Shown: positions 49,285 through 56,940 of the stretch, piece after piece
Position numbering within the stretch: position 1 is the first letter of the stretch
Layout of the letters: the number at the start of each line of letters is the position of its first letter
Assembly: GCA_028285445.1 (NCBI GenBank)
Contig: JANQPQ010000027.1
Coordinates: forward strand, 1-64,000
Reading direction: 5' to 3'
Source: Cyclobacteriaceae bacterium
Lineage (GTDB): Bacteria > Bacteroidota > Bacteroidia > Cytophagales > Cyclobacteriaceae
Length of the DNA stretch: 64,000 nucleotides
The notes under the pieces: model-generated
Told to the model about the DNA's origin: nothing
What the model saw: the letters and a program-made list of their open reading frames with translations, nothing else
Databases searched by the model: none
Made by a program: the position numbers and the translations under genes

Positions 49285-50916
49285 TTGCTTTCCACTTCCT
49301 CAACATTGATTTCGAAAAAGAGACTGATCTATCTTTCGGCTGTCTTGTTCGTGTTATTCTTCACAAATCTTAACCTGTTGAGGCCAAATATTATGGAGGC
49401 CAGGAATTTTGTCACGGCCCGAGAGATGGTTGAAAAGGGTAACTGGTTGCTGCCGACTCTTAACGGGCAACCGAGATATGCCAAACCGCCCTTACCTACG
49501 TGGATCACTGCGGCCATGGCCAAAATCAGCGGTGATATACACTGGGTGGGTCCGCTTAGAATTCCATCCTCAACAATAGCAGTGGTTGGTTTAGTTTTCA
49601 TGTTTCTCTTAGTGAGAAAGATCACCGACAACGAAGACCTGGCTTTTTATACAACCCTTATACTAGCTACCAGCTTTTACTATAATTACCTCGGGAAAAT
49701 TGCTACCTGGGATATTTACTGCCATGGCTTTATGCTTGCTGCAATTTTCTATTTCTACAAAGGCCTACAGGGAACCAAAGGTTACTTTAAGTTCTTTGTT
49801 ATAACCGGCGTACTATTTGGCCTCTCATTTATGAGCAAAGGGCCGATTTCGTTCTACACGGTGCTTATACCGTTTTTGGTTGGCTATGTGTTCACCTTTA
49901 AGTTCCAATCCATTAAGAGGCATTGGTTGGGAATTGCGGCTTCGGCGGTAATTGCGACCATACTGGCCGGGGCCTGGCCGTTGTACACTTATTTCCAAGA
50001 TTCGGAGACGCTGCTTTCAATTACCAGTCATGAAGTGAAGCAATGGTCGGTTAGGCATACCCGCCCCTTTTGGTACTATCTAAATTTTCCGGTGCAGGCC
50101 GGGGCCTGGGCGTTATTAATTATCCCAGCATTGATTTACCCATACATGAAAACCCGGGTATCTAGCCTTAAACATTACAAGCTTGCCCTTCTCTGGTTTC
50201 TGGCAGCGTTGTTCCTGTTATCAGTAGTTCCTGAAAAGAAAGACCGCTATTTGATGCCGGCCCTAATCCCATTAGCATGGGTGGTCTCTTTTTATGTTGA
50301 ATATCTTGTTCGCGTGATACGACAGGGGGTAGAGTCTGGATTTGATCGCGCTTCATACTATGTCAACCTCGGGCTATTTACAATTGTGAGCATGGCTGCT
50401 CCAATCTTGTATTTTCTGTATGGCTATCAAACGGAGATATATGGGCTTCCGGCATTTATACTTATCGCCATTCTATACTTCGGCTTAGTAGGCTACATGT
50501 TGGGGGCCTTCAGAAAGAGAAATGCTGAGAGATTGTTTCATGGTGTAGTGCTATCAATATGTCTATTAAACCTCTTTGGCCTGGCGTTAGTAAGGGACTA
50601 CCAACTTTCCAATCCTATTTACAAAAGCATTGAAGAAGTGAGAAATAACAGCCGCCTGCGCGAGATGAAGTTTGCCACACTCGGGGAGATAAACCCTATC
50701 TACGTTTGGGAGGCAGGTAAGGAAGTGGAGGATATTAGTCTTAGTTTAAATAAACTGAAAACTTTCACTCCTTTCGCCTTATTCACTTTGGAAAACACAG
50801 AGCAACTTAGGAAAAGACCTGAATTTTCAGATGTGCAAATTCAGCATCTGAATACCTTCTATCCGGGCCTAAAGCCAGAACCGGAATACTTCCTGTATAT
50901 CGTTAGGGGGCAGTAG
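49285..50916 (+). CDS. GT39/ArnT-like glycosyltransferase (polytopic)
   Basis: No ATG lies near the N terminus; TTG 49285 or TTG 49306 is the start. The 543-residue protein has a dozen membrane helices. The N-terminal loop NIMEARNFVTAREMVEKGNW, then LLPTLNGQPRYAKPPLPTWI, has the catalytic acidic residue and the KPP motif of ArnT/Pmt-type (GT-C, family 39) glycosyltransferases, which move sugar from a polyprenyl phosphate onto lipid A or protein. It is convergent with, and overlaps by 14 bp, the LAB_N gene, and the GT2 gene is next. All three belong to the same glycan-donor pathway. Confidence 0.85.
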   Translation: MLSTSSTLISKKRLIYLSAVLFVLFFTNLNLLRPNIMEARNFVTAREMVEKGNWLLPTLNGQPRYAKPPLPTWITAAMAKISGDIHWVGPLRIPSSTIAVVGLVFMFLLVRKITDNEDLAFYTTLILATSFYYNYLGKIATWDIYCHGFMLAAIFYFYKGLQGTKGYFKFFVITGVLFGLSFMSKGPISFYTVLIPFLVGYVFTFKFQSIKRHWLGIAASAVIATILAGAWPLYTYFQDSETLLSITSHEVKQWSVRHTRPFWYYLNFPVQAGAWALLIIPALIYPYMKTRVSSLKHYKLALLWFLAALFLLSVVPEKKDRYLMPALIPLAWVVSFYVEYLVRVIRQGVESGFDRASYYVNLGLFTIVSMAAPILYFLYGYQTEIYGLPAFILIAILYFGLVGYMLGAFRKRNAERLFHGVVLSICLLNLFGLALVRDYQLSNPIYKSIEEVRNNSRLREMKFATLGEINPIYVWEAGKEVEDISLSLNKLKTFTPFALFTLENTEQLRKRPEFSDVQIQHLNTFYPGLKPEPEYFLYIVRGQ

Positions 50917-51574
50917 CCTTTTCGGCGGGTACAGTAGCGGCCTCGGCTTTTTTTGTTGACTTTTTGAAGGATAGAAATAGGTTTCTGGAGTAGATAACCG
51001 TACCAAATACTTGTCCCAGAATTATTACCGGATCCAACCTATAAACGCCGTAGGAGATTATGATGGACGCTCCAATCAGGCTTATTATCCAAAATCCACG
51101 GGGTAAAATTGATTTGCCAGCTTTTTCAGAATAATACCACTGATAGATAAATCTGAAAGTGAATATTACCTGACCGATGCTTCCCCAAATTACCATGGCC
51201 ATTGGCACCGGGTTGTTTTCAATTATATAAGATAGACTATGACTCCAACCAGAAGCAAGCCATACGATAGCAACAAATGGAAAAATAATTACCACTGCCT
51301 TGAAATGCAGTGGAATAAAGCTCCATGCACTTTTATACTGCAGGTTTCTAATGTAAATGAAATAAGATAGTGTCTGCCCCAAAATAATAACCAGGTCGTC
51401 GCGAAGGATACCATATACCATTAGGAGGAAAGAGGCAATAAGACTGAGTTGCCAAAAAAGGGTGGGAGATAGCACTCTGCCGGCCTTTTCCGATTTTACC
51501 CATTGCACCAACAATCTACTTCCAAAAAGAAGCTGTGCAGAAAAACCTACTATATAAACCAGGGTGTCGCTCAT
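50903..51574 (-). CDS. Lipid-A-disaccharide-synthase N-terminal-like (LAB_N) double-domain membrane protein
   Basis: A 223-residue protein with two tandem LAB_N units. Unit 1: AQLLFGSRLLVQWVKSEKAG, LFWQLSLIASFLLMVYGILR and DLVIILGQTLSYFIYIRNLQ. Unit 2: IGQVIFTFRFIYQWYYSEKA, FWIISLIGASIIISYGVYR and DPVIILGQVFGTVIYSRNL. LAB_N membrane proteins are found next to GT2 and GT39 genes and probably flip or handle lipid-linked sugars. It begins 1 bp before the GT2 stop, so the pair is translationally linked. Tail rich in Ala/Lys/Pro (KKAEAATVPAEKATA). Confidence 0.88.
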   Translation of the reverse strand: MSDTLVYIVGFSAQLLFGSRLLVQWVKSEKAGRVLSPTLFWQLSLIASFLLMVYGILRDDLVIILGQTLSYFIYIRNLQYKSAWSFIPLHFKAVVIIFPFVAIVWLASGWSHSLSYIIENNPVPMAMVIWGSIGQVIFTFRFIYQWYYSEKAGKSILPRGFWIISLIGASIIISYGVYRLDPVIILGQVFGTVIYSRNLFLSFKKSTKKAEAATVPAEKATAP

Positions 51575-51575
51575 C

Positions 51576-52316
51576 TTATACTTCCACTCCGGAGCGGGCC
51601 TCTTGGTGCTCCCTAACCTGATACCTAATATTCCGGCGTTTCATCCAAACAAAAGCCAGGGTATCCAGAAATGGCCATATCATTCTATTAAAAAGATGGT
51701 ACTTCGCGGTACCGGCGTAACGTGGGAAATGCCTTACCTCTACCTGCTTTACTTTGCCTCCTTGCAATTGAATTAAGGCAGGCATAAAGCGGTGCATGCC
51801 CTTAAAGTAAGGTAGTCGTTGTATATCCTTGGTGTGAGCAATTTTTAGTGGACAGCAGGTATCTTGAATACCGTCATTGATCATAAATCTGCGAAAACCA
51901 TTAGCGATAACTGAAGAGATCTTCTTTACGAAGCTGTCTTTCCTGTTAGCCCTCACACCGTTGATCATAGAGTACTCTTCCAGATGATCAAAATACAAAG
52001 GGAAATCACTAGGAGAGGTTTGTAGATCCGCGTCTATATAGCCCCAATAGGGTGTGCTGCAAAGGTCTATTCCCGCCTTAAGTGCAGCACTAAGGCCGCT
52101 ATTCCTTTCCAATGAAGCATAGCTGTAATGCTCCTTTTTAGCAACAACCTCCTTGATCAGGCTCAGGCTGTTGTCTGTAGATCCATCATCAACGAATAGT
52201 ACTTGGCTACGAACCTGGGTAGATTGGAGGAATACATCCATTTCCTCGCAAAATTTTGCGATGTTTTCTTCCTCATTATAAACAGGAACCACTATCGTTA
52301 GTTGGTACGCCTCCAT
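51576..52316 (-). CDS. Family 2 glycosyltransferase (DPM1/ArnC-like)
   Basis: Start at ATG 52316 (MEAYQLTIVVPVYNEEENIA); the in-frame extension upstream is discarded because a -7 element at 52325-52332 overlaps it. The 246-residue protein has the GT-A signature VVPVYNEEENIA, LFVDDGSTDNSLSLI, IDADLQTSPSDFPL (DAD variant of DXD) and the characteristic VRANRKDSF. It lacks membrane helices, so it is a soluble or peripheral polyprenyl-phosphate sugar synthase. It should make the lipid-linked sugar donor used by the GT39 enzyme. Confidence 0.88.
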   Translation of the reverse strand: MEAYQLTIVVPVYNEEENIAKFCEEMDVFLQSTQVRSQVLFVDDGSTDNSLSLIKEVVAKKEHYSYASLERNSGLSAALKAGIDLCSTPYWGYIDADLQTSPSDFPLYFDHLEEYSMINGVRANRKDSFVKKISSVIANGFRRFMINDGIQDTCCPLKIAHTKDIQRLPYFKGMHRFMPALIQLQGGKVKQVEVRHFPRYAGTAKYHLFNRMIWPFLDTLAFVWMKRRNIRYQVREHQEARSGVEV

Positions 52317-52324
52317 TGCCAGTG

Positions 52325-52332
52325 CAAAAATA
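52325..52332 (-). promoter_or_regulatory. -7 promoter element (TATTTTTG) for the GT2-LAB_N operon
   Basis: Perfect TAnnTTTG match on the minus strand 8 bp upstream of the ATG, implying a very short leader and fixing the start at 52316. Confidence 0.45.
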
Positions 52333-52460
52333 AGGTAAATAACCAGTACTGAACACCCAAGGGTGAAATTGAGGCTCAAAACTTAACAATTACACTTTGG
52401 CGAAGATTTTGTATAAATGCTGATATGACGTTCTTTTGTCAAATATCGAATGAAACCTTC

Positions 52461-53663
52461 ATGCGTATTTCAGCCCTTGTTTCGTTGATTATTGTGGTAT
52501 TTGTCGATGTCGGCTATTCCCGGGCCCAGGCTATGGAAGGCGATTTTAAATCCGATGGCGTTACACAGCAGATGATATTGATGGAGCCTGCCATTCAGAA
52601 AGAAGCCACTGCCGCATTTGATGACTTGTATAATCTTCGGTACGAAGAGGCTGAAGAGGCCTTTTACTCACTGAAGTCCCGCTATGAGTGGCATCCGTTA
52701 CCTCACTTCCTCCTAGGATTGAGCGAATGGTGGAAAATTATGCCATTTCCCGACAGCGAAGAATTTGATGCCACCTTCTATCAGTTTATGGACAAGTCCA
52801 TTGATAAGGCGGAGGAATTGCTTGATAACCGACCTGAATACCGCGTCGAGGCGGCATTCTTTCTTTCAGCAGCTTACTCGTTTAAGGGCCAACTGTATTC
52901 AGAAAGAGGTAACTGGGGTAAAGCTACCGGTGCTGGTAAAAAAGGCCTGAAATACTACAAGATTAGCAGAGATCTCCGTGAAATGAGCCCTGAGCTACTT
53001 TTTGGGGAGGCAGTGTATAACTACTACAGTGTTTGGATACCTGAGAAATACCCACCGATGAAGCCGCTGTTTTGGTTTTTCCGTACTGGTGATAAAGACC
53101 TCGGTGTAGAACAGCTGAAGGTGGTTTCTAAAGAGGCATTATTCACAAAAGTAGAGGCGCAATTGTTCCTATGGCGAATTCTGTTTAACGAGAAACAAGA
53201 GAGGGAGCCAGCACTGGCAATCACCAGGGGCTTATATGAGGAGTACCCACAAAATGCGGTTTTTCATGAGCAGTTTACCGAGATGCTTTATGCGATGGGC
53301 AAGGTGGAGGAGGCTTCCCCGCATGCCCAGGAAATACTAAATAGGGTATCGAAGAACCAGACCGGGTACAATAAACAAATAGGCATCACCGGCTCTTTCA
53401 TCCTTGGTATGGATATGAAGTACAAAGGACAGAAAGCAGATGCCAAGCAAAAATTTATAGAAACAATGCAGTTTGGCGAGGAAGTTGATGATAGAGATAA
53501 CGCGTTCTATTTATTGTCTGCCGTGAATATGGTAATGTTCGCTCATGAAGAAGGCAATACTCAAGAATTTAATCGTTATCTTAAGGTCCTGGAAGATAAC
53601 ACCAAGCGAAAGCATTGGGCCCGGAAACAACTACAAGACTATCTAAATCAAAACCCTCGCTAG
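52461..53663 (+). CDS. Exported TPR-like helical repeat protein
   Basis: Start at ATG 52461 (MRISALVSLIIVVFVDVGYS, ending SRAQ); an upstream ATG at 52425 would precede the signal. The 400-residue protein is a helical repeat array with TPR-type units (LYNLRYEEAEEAFYSLKSRY; RVEAAFFLSAAYSFKGQLYS; HEQFTEMLYAMGKVEEASPH; QFGEEVDDRDNAFYLLSAVN). Aromatic-rich regions (WWKIMPFPDSEEF; YYSVWIPEKYPPMKPLFWFF) are conserved in homologous Bacteroidota TPR proteins. Partner unknown. The DUF6268 gene follows 8 bp later. Confidence 0.75.
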   Translation: MRISALVSLIIVVFVDVGYSRAQAMEGDFKSDGVTQQMILMEPAIQKEATAAFDDLYNLRYEEAEEAFYSLKSRYEWHPLPHFLLGLSEWWKIMPFPDSEEFDATFYQFMDKSIDKAEELLDNRPEYRVEAAFFLSAAYSFKGQLYSERGNWGKATGAGKKGLKYYKISRDLREMSPELLFGEAVYNYYSVWIPEKYPPMKPLFWFFRTGDKDLGVEQLKVVSKEALFTKVEAQLFLWRILFNEKQEREPALAITRGLYEEYPQNAVFHEQFTEMLYAMGKVEEASPHAQEILNRVSKNQTGYNKQIGITGSFILGMDMKYKGQKADAKQKFIETMQFGEEVDDRDNAFYLLSAVNMVMFAHEEGNTQEFNRYLKVLEDNTKRKHWARKQLQDYLNQNPR

Positions 53664-53671
53664 GTTAATCC

Positions 53672-54625
53672 TTGAAAAACAGTTCCAAGACTATATTATC
53701 GGCTCTCTGTGTTTGCTGCTGCTGGGTGTCAGTATCCGCACAAAGTTGGTATCGTCCAAAAATTGCGGAGTTCTCATTCGAAAGCCTATATGACTACCGC
53801 ACTATTTCGCAATCCGAATCATTGGGTAATGCCAATACCGAGTTTGAGAATGATGCATTGATGAACTTGAAGGTAGGTGTTCCCTTCTATATAAAGAATG
53901 GAACAATTGCTGGCGTGCAATTGAAATACGCCCGCCAAAAGTTTGCTCAGGAAGAGGACTACCGCCTTCGTGACTACGATTTATACCAATATTTGGATCA
54001 GAATACTTTCACAAGCTTGGGTGCAAGGTTTTTTTATTCCAATCCCATTGAAGGTACTCAGGGTAAACTCACCGCTTTGGCAGGCTTCGAACTGCGGTCA
54101 GATAAAATCACATGGTCACGTCATACCGCCAAGTATTTTGTCACTGTGGGCTATGATCATAATATCAGCAGACATAAGTCGATAGGTGGGGCGCTTTTGG
54201 TTGATTATAGCCTGGGTGTATTCTCAGTTGTGCCGGTGTTTACTTACCGCAATCAATTCGCAGAGAATTGGGCACTTGATATGAAGCTGCCTAAATCCAT
54301 AGAGCTAAGACATCGGCTTACAGACAAATGGCGGTTAGTTGGAAAAACTCAATTCAGAGGCTGGCGCTACAATTTGCACAATTTGGATGAATCAAATCAG
54401 GGCTTGATGTTAAGGAAGTCTGACTTGCAGATTACACTTTCTGCAGAACGTGAAATACATGACTGGCTTTGGCTAGGTGTAGATTTCGGACTTGTAGACA
54501 ATCTCAATTTCTACCTTGGTGAAACCGGAGATAGAAGAAGAGACGCGCTGGCTACGCTACGATCCAAACCAAGTCAATTCTTCAAGATTGGCTTATTCAT
54601 TGTTCCTCCCAGTAAGTTCTATTAG
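53672..54625 (+). CDS. DUF6268 outer-membrane barrel protein
   Basis: TTG start fits a signal peptide beginning at this codon (M)KNSSKTILSALCVCCCW, ending SVSAQ. The 317-residue protein has alternating strands (FSFESLYDYRTISQSESLGN; LMNLKVGVPFYIKNGTIAGV; SLGARFFYSNPIEGTQGKLT; FVTVGYDHNISRHKSIGGAL; SAEREIHDWLWLGVDFGLVD) and ends with FFKIGLFIVPPSKFY, a typical outer-membrane C terminus. Resembles DUF6268. It starts 8 bp after the TPR gene and is probably co-transcribed with it. Confidence 0.7.
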   Translation: MKNSSKTILSALCVCCCWVSVSAQSWYRPKIAEFSFESLYDYRTISQSESLGNANTEFENDALMNLKVGVPFYIKNGTIAGVQLKYARQKFAQEEDYRLRDYDLYQYLDQNTFTSLGARFFYSNPIEGTQGKLTALAGFELRSDKITWSRHTAKYFVTVGYDHNISRHKSIGGALLVDYSLGVFSVVPVFTYRNQFAENWALDMKLPKSIELRHRLTDKWRLVGKTQFRGWRYNLHNLDESNQGLMLRKSDLQITLSAEREIHDWLWLGVDFGLVDNLNFYLGETGDRRRDALATLRSKPSQFFKIGLFIVPPSKFY

Positions 54626-54653
54626 ACTAATAGCAACGGCATTTAGAACCTGA

Positions 54654-55493
54654 TTAAGCCTTTTCTTTTTTCGGTTTGTAAGCTTTAACTATTTTACTAT
54701 TGGCAGCTGGTGTTGCTTCGTCTTTACCATAAGGAATGGTATTTAATACGTACTTGATACTTTCGAGGCGAGCTTTCCTTTTATTATTGGCCTTGATGAT
54801 CATCCAGGGACTGTGCTCTGTGTGTGTTTTATCGAACATGCGGTTTTTGTATTCGGTGTAGTCGTCCCATAACTCCTGGGCTCTGTCATCTACCGGGCTA
54901 ATCTTCCACACCTTTAACGGGTTAGCCTTTATGTTGTCAAACCGCCTTTTCTGCTCAGTTTTTCCAATTGAGAACCAAAACTTAATAAGCCGAATGCCGT
55001 CGTCATGAAGCATTTTCTCAAATTCTGGAACTTGCTCCATGTACACCCGATACTCTTCTTCGGAACAAAACCCGTTTACGGGCTCTACCACTGCCCGATT
55101 GTACCAGCTGCGGTCGAAAAACACCATTTGTCCGGGTCGAGGGAGTTGCTGTGCATAACGCTGGAAATACCACTGCCCTTTTTCGTATTCCGTTGGCCTG
55201 GGCAATGCCACCACCGTGTATTTACGGGGATTTAGATGCTCAACAAATCTCCTGATGGCACCGCCTTTACCAGCGGCATCGCGGCCCTCAAAAATGATTA
55301 CCAGGCGCTCGTTGTAGGTGTAAACCCAATTCTGCATTTTGATAAGCTCAATTTGCAGCCTCTTTAGCTCCTTTTCATAGGCAGCGTATTCGAGGGAGCG
55401 CTTTATGTTTAGCTTCCTGGGGCGAAGCAAGTTGAGCAGCCCCTTCGAGGTATTTAAATTCTGGAGTTCTTCCGCCGTTAGAGCCTGCTTCAT
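54654..55493 (-). CDS. ppk2: Polyphosphate kinase 2 (downstream copy)
   Basis: A 279-residue PPK2-family kinase that transfers phosphate between polyphosphate and nucleotides. Walker A is GRDAAGKGG (residues 70-78), the lid/Walker B region is FFDRSWYNRAVVEPVNGFC (125-143), and the polyP-handling KFWFSIGKTEQKRRF and SPWMIIKANNKRKARLES segments are intact. Single PPK2 domain, basic C-terminal tail (KAYKPKKEKA). Its start overlaps the previous PPK2 stop by 1 bp, so the two paralogues form one operon. The class (AMP or ADP substrate) cannot be told by eye. Confidence 0.95.
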   Translation of the reverse strand: MKQALTAEELQNLNTSKGLLNLLRPRKLNIKRSLEYAAYEKELKRLQIELIKMQNWVYTYNERLVIIFEGRDAAGKGGAIRRFVEHLNPRKYTVVALPRPTEYEKGQWYFQRYAQQLPRPGQMVFFDRSWYNRAVVEPVNGFCSEEEYRVYMEQVPEFEKMLHDDGIRLIKFWFSIGKTEQKRRFDNIKANPLKVWKISPVDDRAQELWDDYTEYKNRMFDKTHTEHSPWMIIKANNKRKARLESIKYVLNTIPYGKDEATPAANSKIVKAYKPKKEKA

Positions 55494-56416
55494 TACCTAT
55501 CTATTTGTTTAACTCTGCGATGGAATCTGGCCACGATGTTAGGATCAGGATAGGTGGTGGTTCGGGCCTCTTCCTTTCCGTCGTAGTCGAATTGGCTTAG
55601 TACATAGCGGATGCTCTCAAGCCTGGCTCTCTTCTTATTGTTGCTCTTAACGATTATCCAAGGGCTGAAGCTGGTATGTGTTTTACTAAACATCTCTTCC
55701 TTGTACTTGGTATAGGTGTCCCACATAGCCTGTGATTTCTCATCAACCGGGCTTAGCTTCCATTGCTTCAATGGGTTCACCCTTCTCGAATTGAAGCGCC
55801 GTTGTTGTTCTTCCTTCGAAATAGAAAACCAGAACTTGATTATTTCAACCCCATCTTCATAAAGCATATGCTCAAATTCCGGTACTTGCCTCATAAATTT
55901 ATCATATTCGTCATCGGTACAGAAGCCCATCACAGGTTCTACCACAGCCCTGTTGTACCAACTCCGATCGTAAAACACGATTTCTCCCGGATTGGGAAGT
56001 TCCTTAACATAACGCCGGAAGTACCACTGCCCTTTTTCGATCTCACTAGGTTTGTTCAGCGCCACCACCCGCATCGAACGCGGATTGAGGTGCTCCCTGA
56101 ATCTTCTGATTGTTCCCCCTTTGCCGGCAGCATCGCGACCCTCAAATATTACCGCTACTCGCTTGCCATTTACTTTTATCCACTGTTGTAGTTTGACCAG
56201 CTCAATTTGAAGGTTGACCAAATCGTCTTCGTACTCAATTGTTGCCAGCACCTTATCCAGGTTGTAGCCCTTCTCGCCCAGGAATGATTTCAGCTGCTCC
56301 CGGTCTTTTATCGAAGTGAGATCTTCGGTGGTTAGAGCAGGTATTTGGCCATTTTCATCCGGTATCTCAATCGCCTTCTTTATTGGTATGGGTCCTTTGT
56401 TCTCCTGTAAACTCAA
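55493..56416 (-). CDS. ppk2: Polyphosphate kinase 2 (upstream copy)
   Basis: TTG start; no internal Met precedes the conserved region. The 307-residue enzyme has an extra N-terminal segment of about 60 residues (GPIPIKKAIEIPDENGQIPA; EKGYNLDKVLATIEYEDDLV) not seen in the downstream copy. Walker A GRDAAGKGG is at residues 93-101, then FYDRSWYNRAVVEPVMGFCT, KFWFSISKEEQQRRF and SPWIIVKSNNKKRARLES. It is closely related to the downstream copy. Two tandem single-domain PPK2 genes suggest sub-functionalisation, or a heteromer. Confidence 0.95.
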   Translation of the reverse strand: MSLQENKGPIPIKKAIEIPDENGQIPALTTEDLTSIKDREQLKSFLGEKGYNLDKVLATIEYEDDLVNLQIELVKLQQWIKVNGKRVAVIFEGRDAAGKGGTIRRFREHLNPRSMRVVALNKPSEIEKGQWYFRRYVKELPNPGEIVFYDRSWYNRAVVEPVMGFCTDDEYDKFMRQVPEFEHMLYEDGVEIIKFWFSISKEEQQRRFNSRRVNPLKQWKLSPVDEKSQAMWDTYTKYKEEMFSKTHTSFSPWIIVKSNNKKRARLESIRYVLSQFDYDGKEEARTTTYPDPNIVARFHRRVKQIDR

Positions 56417-56436
56417 TCTTCTCTTTTTATCGTTAT

Positions 56437-56781
56437 TTACATGTCATCGATCCGTGTGAATTCCATGTCATTAATTTTCATCTTATACGAATTCCCATCA
56501 ATGTGTGGTTTCTCTTGCACCTCAAATTTCTTGGTGATAAACCAAAAGCCTACGATGAAGCTGTCTCCTTCAAACTCTTTGATGGGGCCCTCCACAGTTT
56601 CTGAAACACCATCTACTATCTTGGCGTAAGAAACGAAGCCATCATCTTTGATTTCTATAGCGGCATTTTCGCTTCTCCACACGCCCACATATTTCTTTTT
56701 ATCCTCTGGTATTTCTTCAATAGAGTCGCAGGCAGCAAAAAGCAGCATGCTTGCAATAAATAAGTAGGTCTTGTAATTCAT
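56437..56781 (-). CDS. Small lipoprotein
   Basis: A 114-residue protein with a lipoprotein signal (MNYKTYLFIASMLLFAAC, lipobox FAAC) and a mature domain of short beta strands (YVGVWRSENAAIEIKDDGFV; SYAKIVDGVSETVEGPIKEF; SFIVGFWFITKKFEVQEKPH; YKMKINDMEFTRID), lipocalin-like. The WRS..GFV pattern recalls lipocalin_4-like families. It has its own promoter element (56807-56814) and its stop is only 21 bp from the PPK2 start, so it may be co-transcribed with ppk2. Confidence 0.7.
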   Translation of the reverse strand: MNYKTYLFIASMLLFAACDSIEEIPEDKKKYVGVWRSENAAIEIKDDGFVSYAKIVDGVSETVEGPIKEFEGDSFIVGFWFITKKFEVQEKPHIDGNSYKMKINDMEFTRIDDM

Positions 56782-56806
56782 ATGCTGGGGAAGAAGATTG
56801 AAGTTA

Positions 56807-56814
56807 CAAAATTA
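56807..56814 (-). promoter_or_regulatory. -7 promoter element (TAATTTTG) for the lipoprotein-ppk2 region
   Basis: Perfect TAnnTTTG match on the minus strand, 25 bp upstream of the lipoprotein ATG. Confidence 0.45.
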
Positions 56815-56940
56815 AATGTGGTCTTAATCCCGAAAACGGGACATTTAGATATCCTAAGCCCTGATTTAGGTAAGCACAGTAGCAGCCGCAAACATTATAG
56901 TCAATTTATATAATTATATTTATAATAAATTGTATTTGAA

